Assembly (NCBI GenBank): GCA_023703675.1
Contig: CP097974.1
Location: 519,288 to 583,287, forward strand
Direction: 5' to 3'
DNA: 64,000 bases
Source: SAR86 cluster bacterium
GTDB taxonomy: Bacteria > Pseudomonadota > Gammaproteobacteria > Magnimaribacterales > AG-339-G14
Shown in pieces: positions 1-7,878 of the stretch (positions are counted from its first letter, which is position 1; every line of letters begins with the position of its first letter). Both the position numbers and the translations under genes were made by a program. Under the pieces are notes generated by a model. It was not told the DNA's origin. It saw nothing but the letters and a program-made list of their open reading frames with translations, and did no database searches.

Positions 1-577
1 TAGCAATAAACCTTTCAATAAAAACTCTTTTATCTCCAAATCCTCCTTCAGCTTCTCTTTGTGCTGAAATAATAGACTCTTTCAAATCTTTCTGGGTCTT
101 TACGATTCTCATGCCTTTACCGCCCCCACCTGCAGCAGCTTTTATCAAAAGAGGATAACCAATTTTTTTTGCTTCTTTTGGATCATTTGTCATTGGCAAT
201 GTTGGAACATTAGCCTTTTCAGATAATTTCTTTGCTGTTAATTTATCACCCATCTTTTTAATTGCATTGGCCGAGGGACCAACCCATTTAATACCCGATT
301 TAGATACTAAATTTGCAAAATTTGAATTTTCAGATAGAAAACCATAACCCGGGTGAATTGCATCAACATTTGCAGAGGTTGCAATTTTTACTATCCTTTT
401 TGCATCTAAATATGAAGTTTCAAGCCTAAAGGCTTCTTTTGCTTCTCTCACATACGGTGAATTAGCATCTGCATCGGTATAAATTGCAACGGTCCCAATC
501 CCCATTTGATGAGCAGATTCAATAATCCTAGAGGCAATTTCTCCTCTATTGGCAATTAATAATTTTTTAATCGTCAT
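1..577 (-). CDS. Acyl-CoA carboxylase biotin carboxylase subunit (N-terminal part, cut by window edge)
   Basis: The reading frame runs leftward off the window, so only about the first 192 residues are visible. It begins MTIKKLLIANRGEIASR, the standard start of biotin carboxylase and of the alpha subunits of methylcrotonyl-, propionyl- and geranyl-CoA carboxylases. HPGYGFLSEN and the glycine-rich ATP-grasp loop AAAGGGGKGM follow. The enzyme carboxylates biotin using ATP and bicarbonate. Its ATG overlaps the TGA of the upstream carboxyltransferase gene (ATGA), so the two are translationally coupled subunits of one enzyme. Whether a biotin-carrier domain is fused at the C-terminus cannot be seen. 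The acyl-CoA substrate is not determined by this part. Confidence 0.93.
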   Translation of the reverse strand, partial: MTIKKLLIANRGEIASRIIESAHQMGIGTVAIYTDADANSPYVREAKEAFRLETSYLDAKRIVKIATSANVDAIHPGYGFLSENSNFANLVSKSGIKWVGPSANAIKKMGDKLTAKKLSEKANVPTLPMTNDPKEAKKIGYPLLIKAAAGGGGKGMRIVKTQKDLKESIISAQREAEGGFGDKRVFIERFIA

Positions 578-2205
578 AATCTGAATACACCAAAACCATC
601 AGATCCTTTAACTTTTTTGTTATTTACAACCGATAGACAAATTCCAAGCACATCTCTGGTATCTCGTGGATCTATAATGCCATCGTCACTTAGAACGCTT
701 GTCGCCTTTAAGGCAACTGAAGCCTTGTCGTGTCCTATTTGTTGATTTTTAACAATTTCAGCATCTTTTTTTTCATCAAATTTAATACCTTTCCTAGCAG
801 CTTGGCCTCTTCTCACAATGGACATCACACCAGCAATAACTTCTCCTCCCATGACTGCAATTTTTGCAGTAGGCCACAAGAAGGTAAATGAGTTACCAAA
901 TTCTCTTCCAGACATTGCATAAGTTCCAGCGCCATAAGAATTACCAACAATTACTGTTAGATGGGGAACTTCTGAATTAGACACTGCATTTAGCATTTGA
1001 GCACCTTTTTTTATAGAACCGTCTTGCTCGTAATCTTTTCCAACCATAAAACCTGTAATGTTTTGTAAGAAAACTAAAGGAAGATTTCTTTTATTACATA
1101 GTTGAATAAAATGAGCCGCCTTTTGAGAGGCGTTAGGAAATAACATTCCATTATTTCCTAAAACTCCAACTGGATATCCATGAATAGATATAAAACCACA
1201 AATAATTGTCGGACCAAAAAGGGGTTTAAATTCCTCAAATTTTGATCCGTCAGCAATTCTTCCAATGATTTCTCTTATATCGAAAGGTGTTTTTAAGCTT
1301 GGCTCAATTAAACCTAAAAGATCTTCCTGATCATGAATTGGTTCTTCAATAGAAAATCTTGGCTTTGTTCCTTCTTTATACCAATTTAAATGAGACATAA
1401 CTTCTCTTGCAATTCTAATTCCATCTAAATCGTCTTCAGCAAGATATTCTGCAAGGCCTGATTTTTCAGCATGCATCTTGGCACCGCCGATATCTTCTCT
1501 TGAAGAAATCTCTCCAGTTGCCATTTGAACGAGAGGAGGTCCCGCAAGAGCAACGTCTGCTTGATCTTTTACAAAAATATTATAATCAGACATTCCAGGT
1601 TGATAAGCACCACCGGCAGTAGCGGTCCCAAAAGTAACGGTCACAGTGGGGATGTTTAGTTTGGAAAGTTCAGTAATTTCATAGAATTGTCTTCCAGATT
1701 CTGCAAAATGAGTGGTTCCACCTACAACGGCGTTGCTTCTTGGTCTCAAGTCACCACCCGCGGATTCAACAAACTGTATAAAAGGTAATCTGCTATCTCT
1801 AGCAATTTGCATGGCGCGCATCCACTTTTTCACTGAATAAAAATGCATGGCTCCCGCAAGCACAGTTGGGTCGTTTGCAAAAATTATGCATTCAATTCCA
1901 GCACTAACACCAATTCCTGCAATTGCTCCTCCTCCGACAGGATAATCTGACTTAAATGCCGCAAGTCCACTTATTTCGAGAAATGGACTGTCAGGATCTA
2001 AAAAATGAAAAACTCTTTCTCTAACCGGAAGCTTACCTCTTTTGGCTAATCTCTCTTTATGGTGCTCTCCACCTCCAAGTTCAGCTTCGTCAAGCAGAAC
2101 ATCAATTTCTTCTAGCATGGAAAGCATAGAAGATTTATTCTTTTGAAATTGCTCGCTCGATCGGTCTAATTTTGATTCAAAAGGCTGTGACTCAAGTTTA
2201 GGCAT
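574..2205 (-). CDS. Acyl-CoA carboxylase carboxyltransferase (beta) subunit, methylcrotonyl-CoA type
   Basis: This 543-residue protein has the two crotonase-like halves of biotin-dependent carboxyltransferases. The N half includes FGTATAGGAYQPGM and GGAKMHAEKSGLAEY. The C half includes GNNGMLFPNASQKAAHF and GNSYGAGTYAMSGR. It transfers the carboxyl group from biotin to an acyl-CoA. Length and overall pattern fit the beta subunit of methylcrotonyl-CoA carboxylase (leucine breakdown) better than propionyl-CoA carboxylase, but geranyl-CoA carboxylase is close and cannot be excluded. It is followed, with a 4-nt ATGA overlap, by the biotin carboxylase gene. No isovaleryl-CoA dehydrogenase or HMG-CoA lyase is visible here, so the leucine-pathway role is inferred. 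Confidence 0.9.
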   Translation of the reverse strand: MPKLESQPFESKLDRSSEQFQKNKSSMLSMLEEIDVLLDEAELGGGEHHKERLAKRGKLPVRERVFHFLDPDSPFLEISGLAAFKSDYPVGGGAIAGIGVSAGIECIIFANDPTVLAGAMHFYSVKKWMRAMQIARDSRLPFIQFVESAGGDLRPRSNAVVGGTTHFAESGRQFYEITELSKLNIPTVTVTFGTATAGGAYQPGMSDYNIFVKDQADVALAGPPLVQMATGEISSREDIGGAKMHAEKSGLAEYLAEDDLDGIRIAREVMSHLNWYKEGTKPRFSIEEPIHDQEDLLGLIEPSLKTPFDIREIIGRIADGSKFEEFKPLFGPTIICGFISIHGYPVGVLGNNGMLFPNASQKAAHFIQLCNKRNLPLVFLQNITGFMVGKDYEQDGSIKKGAQMLNAVSNSEVPHLTVIVGNSYGAGTYAMSGREFGNSFTFLWPTAKIAVMGGEVIAGVMSIVRRGQAARKGIKFDEKKDAEIVKNQQIGHDKASVALKATSVLSDDGIIDPRDTRDVLGICLSVVNNKKVKGSDGFGVFRL

Positions 2206-2254
2206 ATTAGTTAAATTGATAGAAAAATATGCCTGAAAAAACTATTTATGTCCA

Positions 2255-2282
2255 TTTAGATTTTATTAAGTCTGGGTATAAT
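2255..2282 (+). promoter_or_regulatory. Putative sigma-70 promoter of tRNA-Val
   Basis: A perfect TATAAT at 2277-2282 is preceded, after 16 nt, by TTTAGA at 2255-2260 (four of six matches to TTGACA). Transcription would start about 6 nt before the tRNA-Val 5' end. This lies in the divergent gap between the carboxyltransferase gene and the tRNA. Confidence 0.6.
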
Positions 2283-2294
2283 ACACTCCTCGCA

Positions 2295-2370
2295 GGGCGA
2301 TTAACTCAATTGGTAGAGTGCCACCCTTACAAGGTGGAAGTTACAGGTTCAAGTCCTGTATCGCCCACCA
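2295..2370 (+). tRNA. tRNA-Val (TAC)
   Basis: A complete 76-nt cloverleaf. Acceptor arm GGGCGAT pairs with ATCGCCC, followed by A and the encoded CCA. The anticodon stem CCACC/GGTGG encloses loop CTTACAA, giving anticodon TAC. The T-arm is TACAG-TTCAAGT-CCTGT, with a T-T first position that may be unpaired. It has a TATAAT just upstream. Confidence 0.95.
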
Positions 2371-2436
2371 TAAAAATTTTCTTTTAATTTTTCTATATTT
2401 CAAACATTCATCACAATTAAATGTTAGATTTCTCCA

Positions 2437-3741
2437 ATGAATAGATATAGAAGACATTTCCTTAAATTTTTATTGTTATTTTCTTTTGCGCTTCCTTTTA
2501 GAATTTATCCTCAACTAGTAAATGTTAATAATGTTAAATTTAAATTCGGAGTCGCAAGCGGAGATCCTACCAATACGCATGTAATTCTTTGGACAAAATT
2601 AAATCTAAATATAAAAACAAATGTAAACGTTGCTTGGGAAATTTCTAATGAAAAAAGTTTTAAGAACTTAATATCTTTTGGAAATATTGTTACTGACTAT
2701 AAAAGTGATTATACAGTGAAGGTCGATGCAAAAATTCCCCCCAGATTTAATGGTAAGAAAGTCTATTACAGATTTAAAGTTGGAAACTCAATTTCAGATG
2801 TTGGTATAACTTCAACTTTGCCAAAAGAGAACCCGGAAAAATTTAATATTGCTTTTTGCAGCTGTTCCAATTATCCAGCGGGTTATTTTAATGCTTACCG
2901 AGAAATGGCACTAAATAAAGATATAGATTTAGTTCTTCACCTTGGAGATTACCTGTACGAATACGCGTGGGATGGATACGCTTCAGAAAGAGCGATCCAA
3001 ATGAACAGAGTTGTAGATCCTAATCATGAAATATTGTCTCTTGACGATTATCGAAGACGCCATGCCACGTATAGAAAAGATCTAGACCTTAAATTACTCC
3101 ACGCAAGTAAACCGATGATTGTGGTATGGGATGATCATGAAATAACTAACGATACTTGGAAGGAAGGGGCACAAAATCACTCTTCAGATGAAGGGTCTTT
3201 TAAGAAAAGAAAAGATTTTGCGACTCAAGCGTATTTTGAATGGATGCCGATAAGAGAGAATAAGAATAAAAAACAAATCTGGAGAAATTTTACGGTAGGG
3301 AATTTAATTAATTTATTGATGCTTGATACAAGACATTACAATAGAGATAAACAACTCGATATTGAAAAATATTTTGAGACAGATGATTTTAATGAAAAAA
3401 AATACAAGAATGACCTCAAAAAACCAAGAAATTTATTGGGTAAAACACAATTAAAATGGGTTAAATCCAAAACCAACAATAAATACAAATGGTCTATATT
3501 TGGGCAACAGATTTTAATTGGTCCCAAATATCTTCCTGCAATTTTAAAATTTGTAGATCTCGAAACCATACCCTCATATGTACATAAATATGTAATGCTC
3601 GCAGGAAAAAAAATTCCTTACAATACTGATCAGTGGGACGGGTATCCTAAAGAAAGAGAAAAGTTCTTTGAAATCATAAAAAATTCTCAGTCAAATTTGA
3701 TTTTAGCTGGCGATTCACACATTCATACTATGTATAATTGA
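2437..3741 (+). CDS. PhoD-family alkaline phosphatase/phosphodiesterase, C-terminally shortened
   Basis: The 434-residue protein starts with a twin-arginine signal (RRHFLK followed by a hydrophobic stretch), as in PhoD enzymes exported folded by Tat. An N-terminal beta domain, with GVASGDPTNTHVILWTK, precedes the metallophosphatase core: AFCSCSNY, LHLGDYLYE, VWDDHEITND and LMLDTRH. It would release phosphate from extracellular phosphomonoesters or diesters using Ca/Fe-type metal sites. The frame ends only six residues after GDSH (about residues 425-428), where PhoD proteins normally continue for many more residues with further metal-site and core elements. The stop lies 12 nt before tRNA-Asp, leaving no room for the rest in any frame. 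It is either a decaying gene or a minimal variant. No clear ribosome binding site precedes the ATG. Confidence 0.85.
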   Translation: MNRYRRHFLKFLLLFSFALPFRIYPQLVNVNNVKFKFGVASGDPTNTHVILWTKLNLNIKTNVNVAWEISNEKSFKNLISFGNIVTDYKSDYTVKVDAKIPPRFNGKKVYYRFKVGNSISDVGITSTLPKENPEKFNIAFCSCSNYPAGYFNAYREMALNKDIDLVLHLGDYLYEYAWDGYASERAIQMNRVVDPNHEILSLDDYRRRHATYRKDLDLKLLHASKPMIVVWDDHEITNDTWKEGAQNHSSDEGSFKKRKDFATQAYFEWMPIRENKNKKQIWRNFTVGNLINLLMLDTRHYNRDKQLDIEKYFETDDFNEKKYKNDLKKPRNLLGKTQLKWVKSKTNNKYKWSIFGQQILIGPKYLPAILKFVDLETIPSYVHKYVMLAGKKIPYNTDQWDGYPKEREKFFEIIKNSQSNLILAGDSHIHTMYN

Positions 3742-3753
3742 TTTTCTTTTAAA

Positions 3754-3832
3754 GGACCGGTAGTTCAGTTCTGGTTAGAACGCCGCCCTGTCACGGCGGA
3801 GGTCGCGGGTTCGAGCCCCGTCCGGTCCGCCA
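3754..3832 (+). tRNA. tRNA-Asp (GTC)
   Basis: A full cloverleaf of 79 nt with encoded CCA. Acceptor GGACCGG pairs with CCGGTCC, discriminator G. The anticodon stem CCGCC/GGCGG encloses CTGTCAC, giving anticodon GTC. The D-loop is somewhat long (11 nt). It begins 12 nt after the stop of the shortened PhoD gene, and no separate promoter was recognised. Confidence 0.95.
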
Positions 3833-3851
3833 TAATTTCACTATTTCTAAC

Positions 3852-5057
3852 TTATTTCCAAGCAGGAAATGGATCTTCGAGCGTATCCCAATAAGACCTT
3901 CCCTTAAGCACTTCTTCTTCTTTCAGAAGGCAATCGTCGAGTGCTGCTATTATTTTTTCTTTTTGTAATTCTTGGCCTATAAAAACAAGTTCTTGTCTCA
4001 TGTCGCCAAAAGGCTCGACCCAAGTTTTTTTAATATTTTCAAGGTACTCTTCATCTGTTGGCCAATCTTTTTTTGGCACGGCCTTCCAAAAAAGACCCGC
4101 AAATCCATATCGGGCGATTCCCCCGGCCTGACTCCATTGTCCTGCATACTGGGGACGTGTTGCGAGCCAAAAATAACCTTTCGAACGAATTAATTTTCCA
4201 AATTGTTGAGTATTGTGCAAAAAGTTATAGAATTTTTCTGGATTAAACGGTCTTCTTGCTTCGTAACTAAAGCTGCTAATTCCATATTCTTCAGTTTCTG
4301 GAACATGTTCTCCTCTCATTTCTTTTAACCATCCGGGCGCTTGTTGAGCTTTTTCAAAATCAAATTTTCCAGTATTAAGAACTTCATTGAGATCAACATC
4401 ACCATTAGAAATTGGTATGATTTTTGCATCAGTATTGAGAGTTTTTATTATTGCTTTTAGACGTTCTATTTCTGAATTAGCAACTAAGTCAGTTTTGCTA
4501 ATTAAGATAACGTCTGCAAATTCAATTTGATCTACTAAAAGGTCAGCAACACTTCTTTCATCGTCTTCACCTAAAGATTCACCTTTATCTTTGAGACTCT
4601 TTGCTTCGTCATAATCTTTTAAAAAATTAACCGCATCGACAACTGTGACCATAGTATCGAGGTCAGCTACATCAGACAAAGAAACACCATTTTCATCAGC
4701 AAAAGTAAATGTCTCTGCAACCGGAAGAGGTTCTGAAATTCCTGTGGATTCTATGACCAAATAATCAAATCTTTTTTCTTTAGCAAGCTTCGTTACCTCT
4801 TCTAATAAATCCTCTCTAAGGGTGCAACAAATACAGCCGTTGCTCATTTCTACCAGTTTTTCTTCACTTCTACTCAGTGAAACTTCATTTTGAATAATTG
4901 CAGAGTCAATATTAATCTCACTCATATCATTTACAATTACGGCAACTTTTTTGTTTTGTCTATTTGAGAGAATATTACTTAAAACTGTAGTTTTGCCAGC
5001 TCCAAGAAACCCTGACAACACAGTAACAGGTAATTTTGAATCAATTGAATTGTTCAC
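3852..5057 (-). CDS. CobW/YjiA/ZigA-family GTPase (metallochaperone)
   Basis: The G3E-family P-loop GFLGAGKTT is at residues 16-24. The CxCC motif of the COG0523 group (C75-I-C77-C78) follows, with a switch-like ESTGISEP and a SKTDL guanine-specificity motif. The 401 residues cover the GTPase domain and the C-terminal CobW_C domain. Family members hand zinc or other metals to client enzymes, often under Zur control. Here the neighbours are panD and tRNA-Asp, which give no client, and I see no clear Zur box in the upstream gap. It faces away from panD, with about 110 bp between the two starts. Confidence 0.9.
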   Translation of the reverse strand: MNNSIDSKLPVTVLSGFLGAGKTTVLSNILSNRQNKKVAVIVNDMSEINIDSAIIQNEVSLSRSEEKLVEMSNGCICCTLREDLLEEVTKLAKEKRFDYLVIESTGISEPLPVAETFTFADENGVSLSDVADLDTMVTVVDAVNFLKDYDEAKSLKDKGESLGEDDERSVADLLVDQIEFADVILISKTDLVANSEIERLKAIIKTLNTDAKIIPISNGDVDLNEVLNTGKFDFEKAQQAPGWLKEMRGEHVPETEEYGISSFSYEARRPFNPEKFYNFLHNTQQFGKLIRSKGYFWLATRPQYAGQWSQAGGIARYGFAGLFWKAVPKKDWPTDEEYLENIKKTWVEPFGDMRQELVFIGQELQKEKIIAALDDCLLKEEEVLKGRSYWDTLEDPFPAWK

Positions 5058-5147
5058 AAATTTAAAATTTTATTAAGACTTACAAGATAAATTATAAATG
5101 AATTTTAAAAAAAAAATAATTCATCTAAAATTTTCTCTCAAAATATA

Positions 5148-5153
5148 TATAAT
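5148..5153 (+). promoter_or_regulatory. Putative -10 box of panD
   Basis: TATAAT lies 17 nt before the preferred panD ATG (5171), so the leader would be only about 10 nt and carries no Shine-Dalgarno sequence. No convincing -35 was found. Confidence 0.4.
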
Positions 5154-5170
5154 TGCGGATAATTTTTTTT

Positions 5171-5497
5171 ATGAAAATAACAGTTCTAAAATCAAAAATT
5201 CATAGGGCAATCGTTACTGATACTCAATTGGAATATGATGGTTCTTGCGCTATAGATTCTAATTATTTAAAAGAGGCTAACATTAGCCCTTTTGAACAAA
5301 TTCATATTTATAATTTAACAAATGGCGAACGCTTAATAACTTATGCAATTGAAGCTGAGGCTGGTTCAAAAATTATTTCAATGATGGGAGCTGCAGCGCA
5401 TAAAGCTTCTAAAGGTGATTCTATAATTATCGTTGCTTACGGAAGCATTGAAGAAACTGAAGCAAAATCATTCGAACCTAAAATTGTGAGACTTTAA
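5171..5497 (+). CDS. panD: Aspartate 1-decarboxylase proenzyme
   Basis: The 108-residue protein makes beta-alanine from aspartate for pantothenate and CoA synthesis. The motif YDGSCAID places the self-cleavage site at Gly24-Ser25 when translation starts at the ATG at 5171. This is the same position as in the E. coli enzyme, so I prefer this start over an upstream TTG at 5153. Other family marks are KIHRAIVT, NGER and GAAAHKASKGD. It is followed after 2 nt by the Old Yellow Enzyme gene, so they are probably co-transcribed. panB and panC are not in this window. Confidence 0.95.
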   Translation: MKITVLKSKIHRAIVTDTQLEYDGSCAIDSNYLKEANISPFEQIHIYNLTNGERLITYAIEAEAGSKIISMMGAAAHKASKGDSIIIVAYGSIEETEAKSFEPKIVRL

Positions 5498-5499
5498 TT

Positions 5500-6795
5500 A
5501 TGACTATTTTAAAAGATGAAGTTCAGCTTCCTTGCGGAGCAAAAATAAAAAATCGTATATGCAAGGCAGCTATGACGGAGAGAATCGCTTTCGGGGATAA
5601 TTTTACAAATCAAAGGCATTTGAATCTCTATAAAACTTGGGCAGAAGGAGATATCGGAATTTTATTAACGGGAAATGTTCAAGTGGACAGAAATCATTTA
5701 GAAGGCCCTGCAAATGTTTGTATCGAAGAAACCTCCTATAAAGACCAGCTACCTATGTTGAAAAAATGGGCAGATGAAGGAACAAAAAATGATACACATT
5801 TATGGATGCAAATAGCTCATGCCGGTAGACAAACTCCGGGAGAAATTAACCAGTCTCCTAAAGCACCTTCCTCGGTTCAATTAAAAATTCCAGGAAGAAA
5901 TTACGGAGTTCCGTCTGAACTTACTCCAGATGAGATAGTTGAAATAATTAAAAAATTTACATTTGTTGCAAAAATAGCAAGAGAAACTGGATTTACGGGT
6001 ATTCAGATTCACTCTGCACATGGCTACTTACTCTCTGAATTTCTTTCTCCGGATATAAACTTAAGAAAAGACGAGTGGGGCGGATCAGTCGAAAATCGTT
6101 CTAGAATTCATGTAGAAATTGTCAAGAGTATAAGGTCTGAAGTTGGAGATGATTTTCCAATCTCAATAAAGATGAATTCTGCAGATTTTCAAAAAGGGGG
6201 TTTTTCGCCAGAAGATTCAATTGAGGTAGCAAAGATAATTGAATCCGCAGGAGTAGACAATATAGAAATTTCTGGCGGAACTTACGAACAACCAAGATTA
6301 TTAGGCTTAGATAATGTAAGTATTAATCCCGATAGAAGTGAGTTTAGAAAAGAAAGCACCATAGCTAGAGAAGCTTATTTTCTGGATTATGCCGAAAAAA
6401 TTAGAAAGAATACTTCTATTCCTTTGATGGTTACTGGAGGGTTTAGAACTAAAGAAGGAATGGAGAGCGCCATTAATAGCGGAGCTTGTGAAATAATTGG
6501 AATAGGAAGGCCTCTGTGTGCAAATCCTTTGGCAATGAAAGAATTATTTGAAGGAAAAATTGATAAATTACCCAGTTATGAAAAAACGCTTTCTTTAGGT
6601 CCTTGGGTACTTTCCCCTTCTAGTCCATTTAGACTTATACAAGCACTTAATGCTTTTGGAGCACAAGCGTGGTTTTACCAACAAATTAAAAGAATGGGCG
6701 ATGATAAATTACCTGATTTATCTTTGGGACTATTCTCTGCTTTCAGGAAGGATACAAACGAAGATAAAAAAGCTTTCAAAGAATTTAATAATTAA
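5500..6795 (+). CDS. NADH:flavin oxidoreductase (Old Yellow Enzyme family)
   Basis: A TIM-barrel FMN oxidoreductase of 431 residues. Family signatures include the active-site region IHSAHGYLLSEFLSP, the following DEWGGSVENR, QIAHAGRQ, and the FMN-phosphate region VTGGF...GACEIIGIGRPL. It would reduce an activated C=C bond (enone or enoate) using NAD(P)H. It has no C-terminal FeS/FAD domains, so it is not a 2,4-dienoyl-CoA reductase of the long type. The C-terminal tail of about 60 residues after the barrel is longer than in classical OYEs. It sits between panD (2 nt) and an SDR gene (14 nt), which suggests an operon with a reductive step on a carbonyl or enone substrate. The substrate is unknown. 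Confidence 0.88.
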   Translation: MTILKDEVQLPCGAKIKNRICKAAMTERIAFGDNFTNQRHLNLYKTWAEGDIGILLTGNVQVDRNHLEGPANVCIEETSYKDQLPMLKKWADEGTKNDTHLWMQIAHAGRQTPGEINQSPKAPSSVQLKIPGRNYGVPSELTPDEIVEIIKKFTFVAKIARETGFTGIQIHSAHGYLLSEFLSPDINLRKDEWGGSVENRSRIHVEIVKSIRSEVGDDFPISIKMNSADFQKGGFSPEDSIEVAKIIESAGVDNIEISGGTYEQPRLLGLDNVSINPDRSEFRKESTIAREAYFLDYAEKIRKNTSIPLMVTGGFRTKEGMESAINSGACEIIGIGRPLCANPLAMKELFEGKIDKLPSYEKTLSLGPWVLSPSSPFRLIQALNAFGAQAWFYQQIKRMGDDKLPDLSLGLFSAFRKDTNEDKKAFKEFNN

Positions 6796-6809
6796 ATAGG
6801 GAGAAATTA

Positions 6810-7610
6810 ATGAAAATTGATCAATTGTTTGATGTGAAAGGAAAAGTAGCTCTGGTTACAGGCGGCTCTAGAGGAATTGGGGAAATGATTGCGGCTGCTT
6901 TCTTAGCTAATGGAGTAAAAGTATATATCTCTGCAAGAAAAGCAGATCCTTGTGATCAAAAAGCAATGGAATTATCTGAATTATATGGATCGGAATGTAT
7001 TTCTATTCCAGCTGATGTTGGATCAATGGATGGTATAGTCAAACTAACTGATGAAATAAAAGCTAGAGAAGATAAATTAGATTTTCTTATTAATAATGCT
7101 GGCGCTGCTTGGGGAGAGAATATTGACGATTTTTCTGAATCGGGTTGGGATAAAGTCATGGACTTAAATGTCAAGGGAATGTTTTTTACTACTCAAAAAC
7201 TTTTACCTCTGCTAAGAAAATCTGGAACACAAGAATTACCTGCAAAAGTCATAAATATTGGTTCAATCGATGGAATCAATACACCGGCTTTTGAAAATTA
7301 CGTTTACAGTGCTTCCAAAGCAGCAGTTCACCAGCTCACCCGACATTTGGCTTCAAAATTAGTAAGAGAAAATATTCTTGTGAATGCTATCGCTCCAGGA
7401 CCATTCCCTAGCAGGATGCTCGGTTCGGCTGTAGCCCATGATTTCAGTCCATTAGAAGAGAGAAGTCCAGTTAAACGCATTGGAACCAAGGAAGACATTG
7501 GAGGACTTGCAATATATTTATGCTCCAGAGCTGGTAATTTCACAATAGGTGAAACCATTACATGCGACGGTGGACTTACAGCTTGTTCAGGCCATAATCT
7601 TTCCGTATAA
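6810..7610 (+). CDS. SDR-family oxidoreductase
   Basis: A classical short-chain dehydrogenase of 266 residues. It has the nucleotide loop TGGSRGIG, the NNAG motif, the catalytic serine in IGSIDG, YSASK carrying Tyr and Lys, and a C-terminal GETITCDGG. It would oxidise a hydroxyl or reduce a ketone with NAD(P)(H). A good ribosome binding site (GGGAG at 6799-6803) lies 6 nt before the ATG. It follows the OYE gene by 14 nt and is probably co-transcribed. Its stop codon abuts the terminator of the minus-strand RNA that follows. Confidence 0.9.
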   Translation: MKIDQLFDVKGKVALVTGGSRGIGEMIAAAFLANGVKVYISARKADPCDQKAMELSELYGSECISIPADVGSMDGIVKLTDEIKAREDKLDFLINNAGAAWGENIDDFSESGWDKVMDLNVKGMFFTTQKLLPLLRKSGTQELPAKVINIGSIDGINTPAFENYVYSASKAAVHQLTRHLASKLVRENILVNAIAPGPFPSRMLGSAVAHDFSPLEERSPVKRIGTKEDIGGLAIYLCSRAGNFTIGETITCDGGLTACSGHNLSV

Positions 7611-7639
7611 AAAAACCCTGCCTCCGAAGAGACAGGGTT
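7609..7639 (-). terminator. Strong intrinsic terminator with cUUCGg loop
   Basis: Read on the minus strand, the stem pairs 7639-7629 with 7624-7614 (11 bp including one G-U) around a C-UUCG-G tetraloop, followed by T residues to 7609. The T-run and the extra-stable tetraloop exist only on the minus strand, so termination of leftward transcription is its main role. It may also slow rightward transcription from the SDR gene. Confidence 0.85.
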
Positions 7640-7815
7640 TCAAGATAAAGTATCTCAACTTAAATCTTTCTAGAAGCGGCCGAAGCGTCTTCTAGTCGGA
7701 ATAGGGATAACCCTAGTCAGGCGGTCCTCCCTGATATTCCTGTTAAATTGTTCGTATTAATTTTGGATCACCTCCTGTCAGGGATTGTTGGAATTAGCAA
7801 AAATAGAGACCCTGT
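7609..7815 (-). ncRNA. Candidate structured small RNA with 14-nt perfect complement of the 16S rRNA 3' end
   Basis: This fills most of the gap between the SDR and the transporter gene. On the minus strand it shows, in order: a 5' stem CAGGG (7814-7810) with CCCTG (7783-7779); the unpaired AGGAGGTGATCCAA (7776-7763), perfectly complementary to the canonical 16S 3' end; a three-way junction closed by 7740-7735/7703-7698 containing a 5-bp hairpin (7734-7717) and a GGG/CCC hairpin; a hairpin 7695-7670 ending in cUUCGg; and the terminator. No ATG, GTG or TTG frame follows the Shine-Dalgarno-like element at normal spacing. I do not recognise the family. It does not show the features of 6S, 4.5S, tmRNA or RNase P RNA. 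An AUU-initiated 14-codon frame is possible but speculative. Confidence 0.6.
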
Positions 7816-7820
7816 TTTAA

Positions 7821-7848
7821 ATTCTATAATTTGCGACTAACATTTTAA
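7821..7848 (-). promoter_or_regulatory. Possible promoter of the minus-strand small RNA
   Basis: On the minus strand, TAGAAT (7826-7821, five of six matches to TATAAT) is preceded after 16 nt by TTAAAA (7848-7843). Initiation would fall near 7815-7813, exactly at the start of the predicted 5' stem. The -35 match is weak, and processing from the transporter mRNA is the alternative. Confidence 0.4.
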
Positions 7849-7878
7849 TTTTACTACTTTTTAAATCGCTTTCAATCT

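Noticed and set aside
2437-3741. Frameshift as the cause of the short PhoD
   Set aside because: Beyond the stop only 12 nt remain before tRNA-Asp, so no other frame can hold the missing part; deletion fits better.
7614-7640. Plus-strand terminator for the SDR gene
   Set aside because: On the plus strand the stem is followed only by TTTC and the loop is CGAA; it may help, but the real T-run and UUCG loop are on the minus strand.
7722-7734. Resemblance of AGGGAGGACCGCC in the minus-strand RNA to the T-box motif AGGGTGGNACCGCG
   Set aside because: The match is partial, no downstream amino-acid gene exists on that strand, and no codon-specifier loop or antiterminator could be drawn. T-boxes are also not expected in gammaproteobacteria.
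7609-7815. Identification of the minus-strand RNA as 6S RNA
   Set aside because: The length is similar, but I cannot draw the long closing stem with a central open bubble; instead, local hairpins and a terminator dominate. A covariance search would decide.
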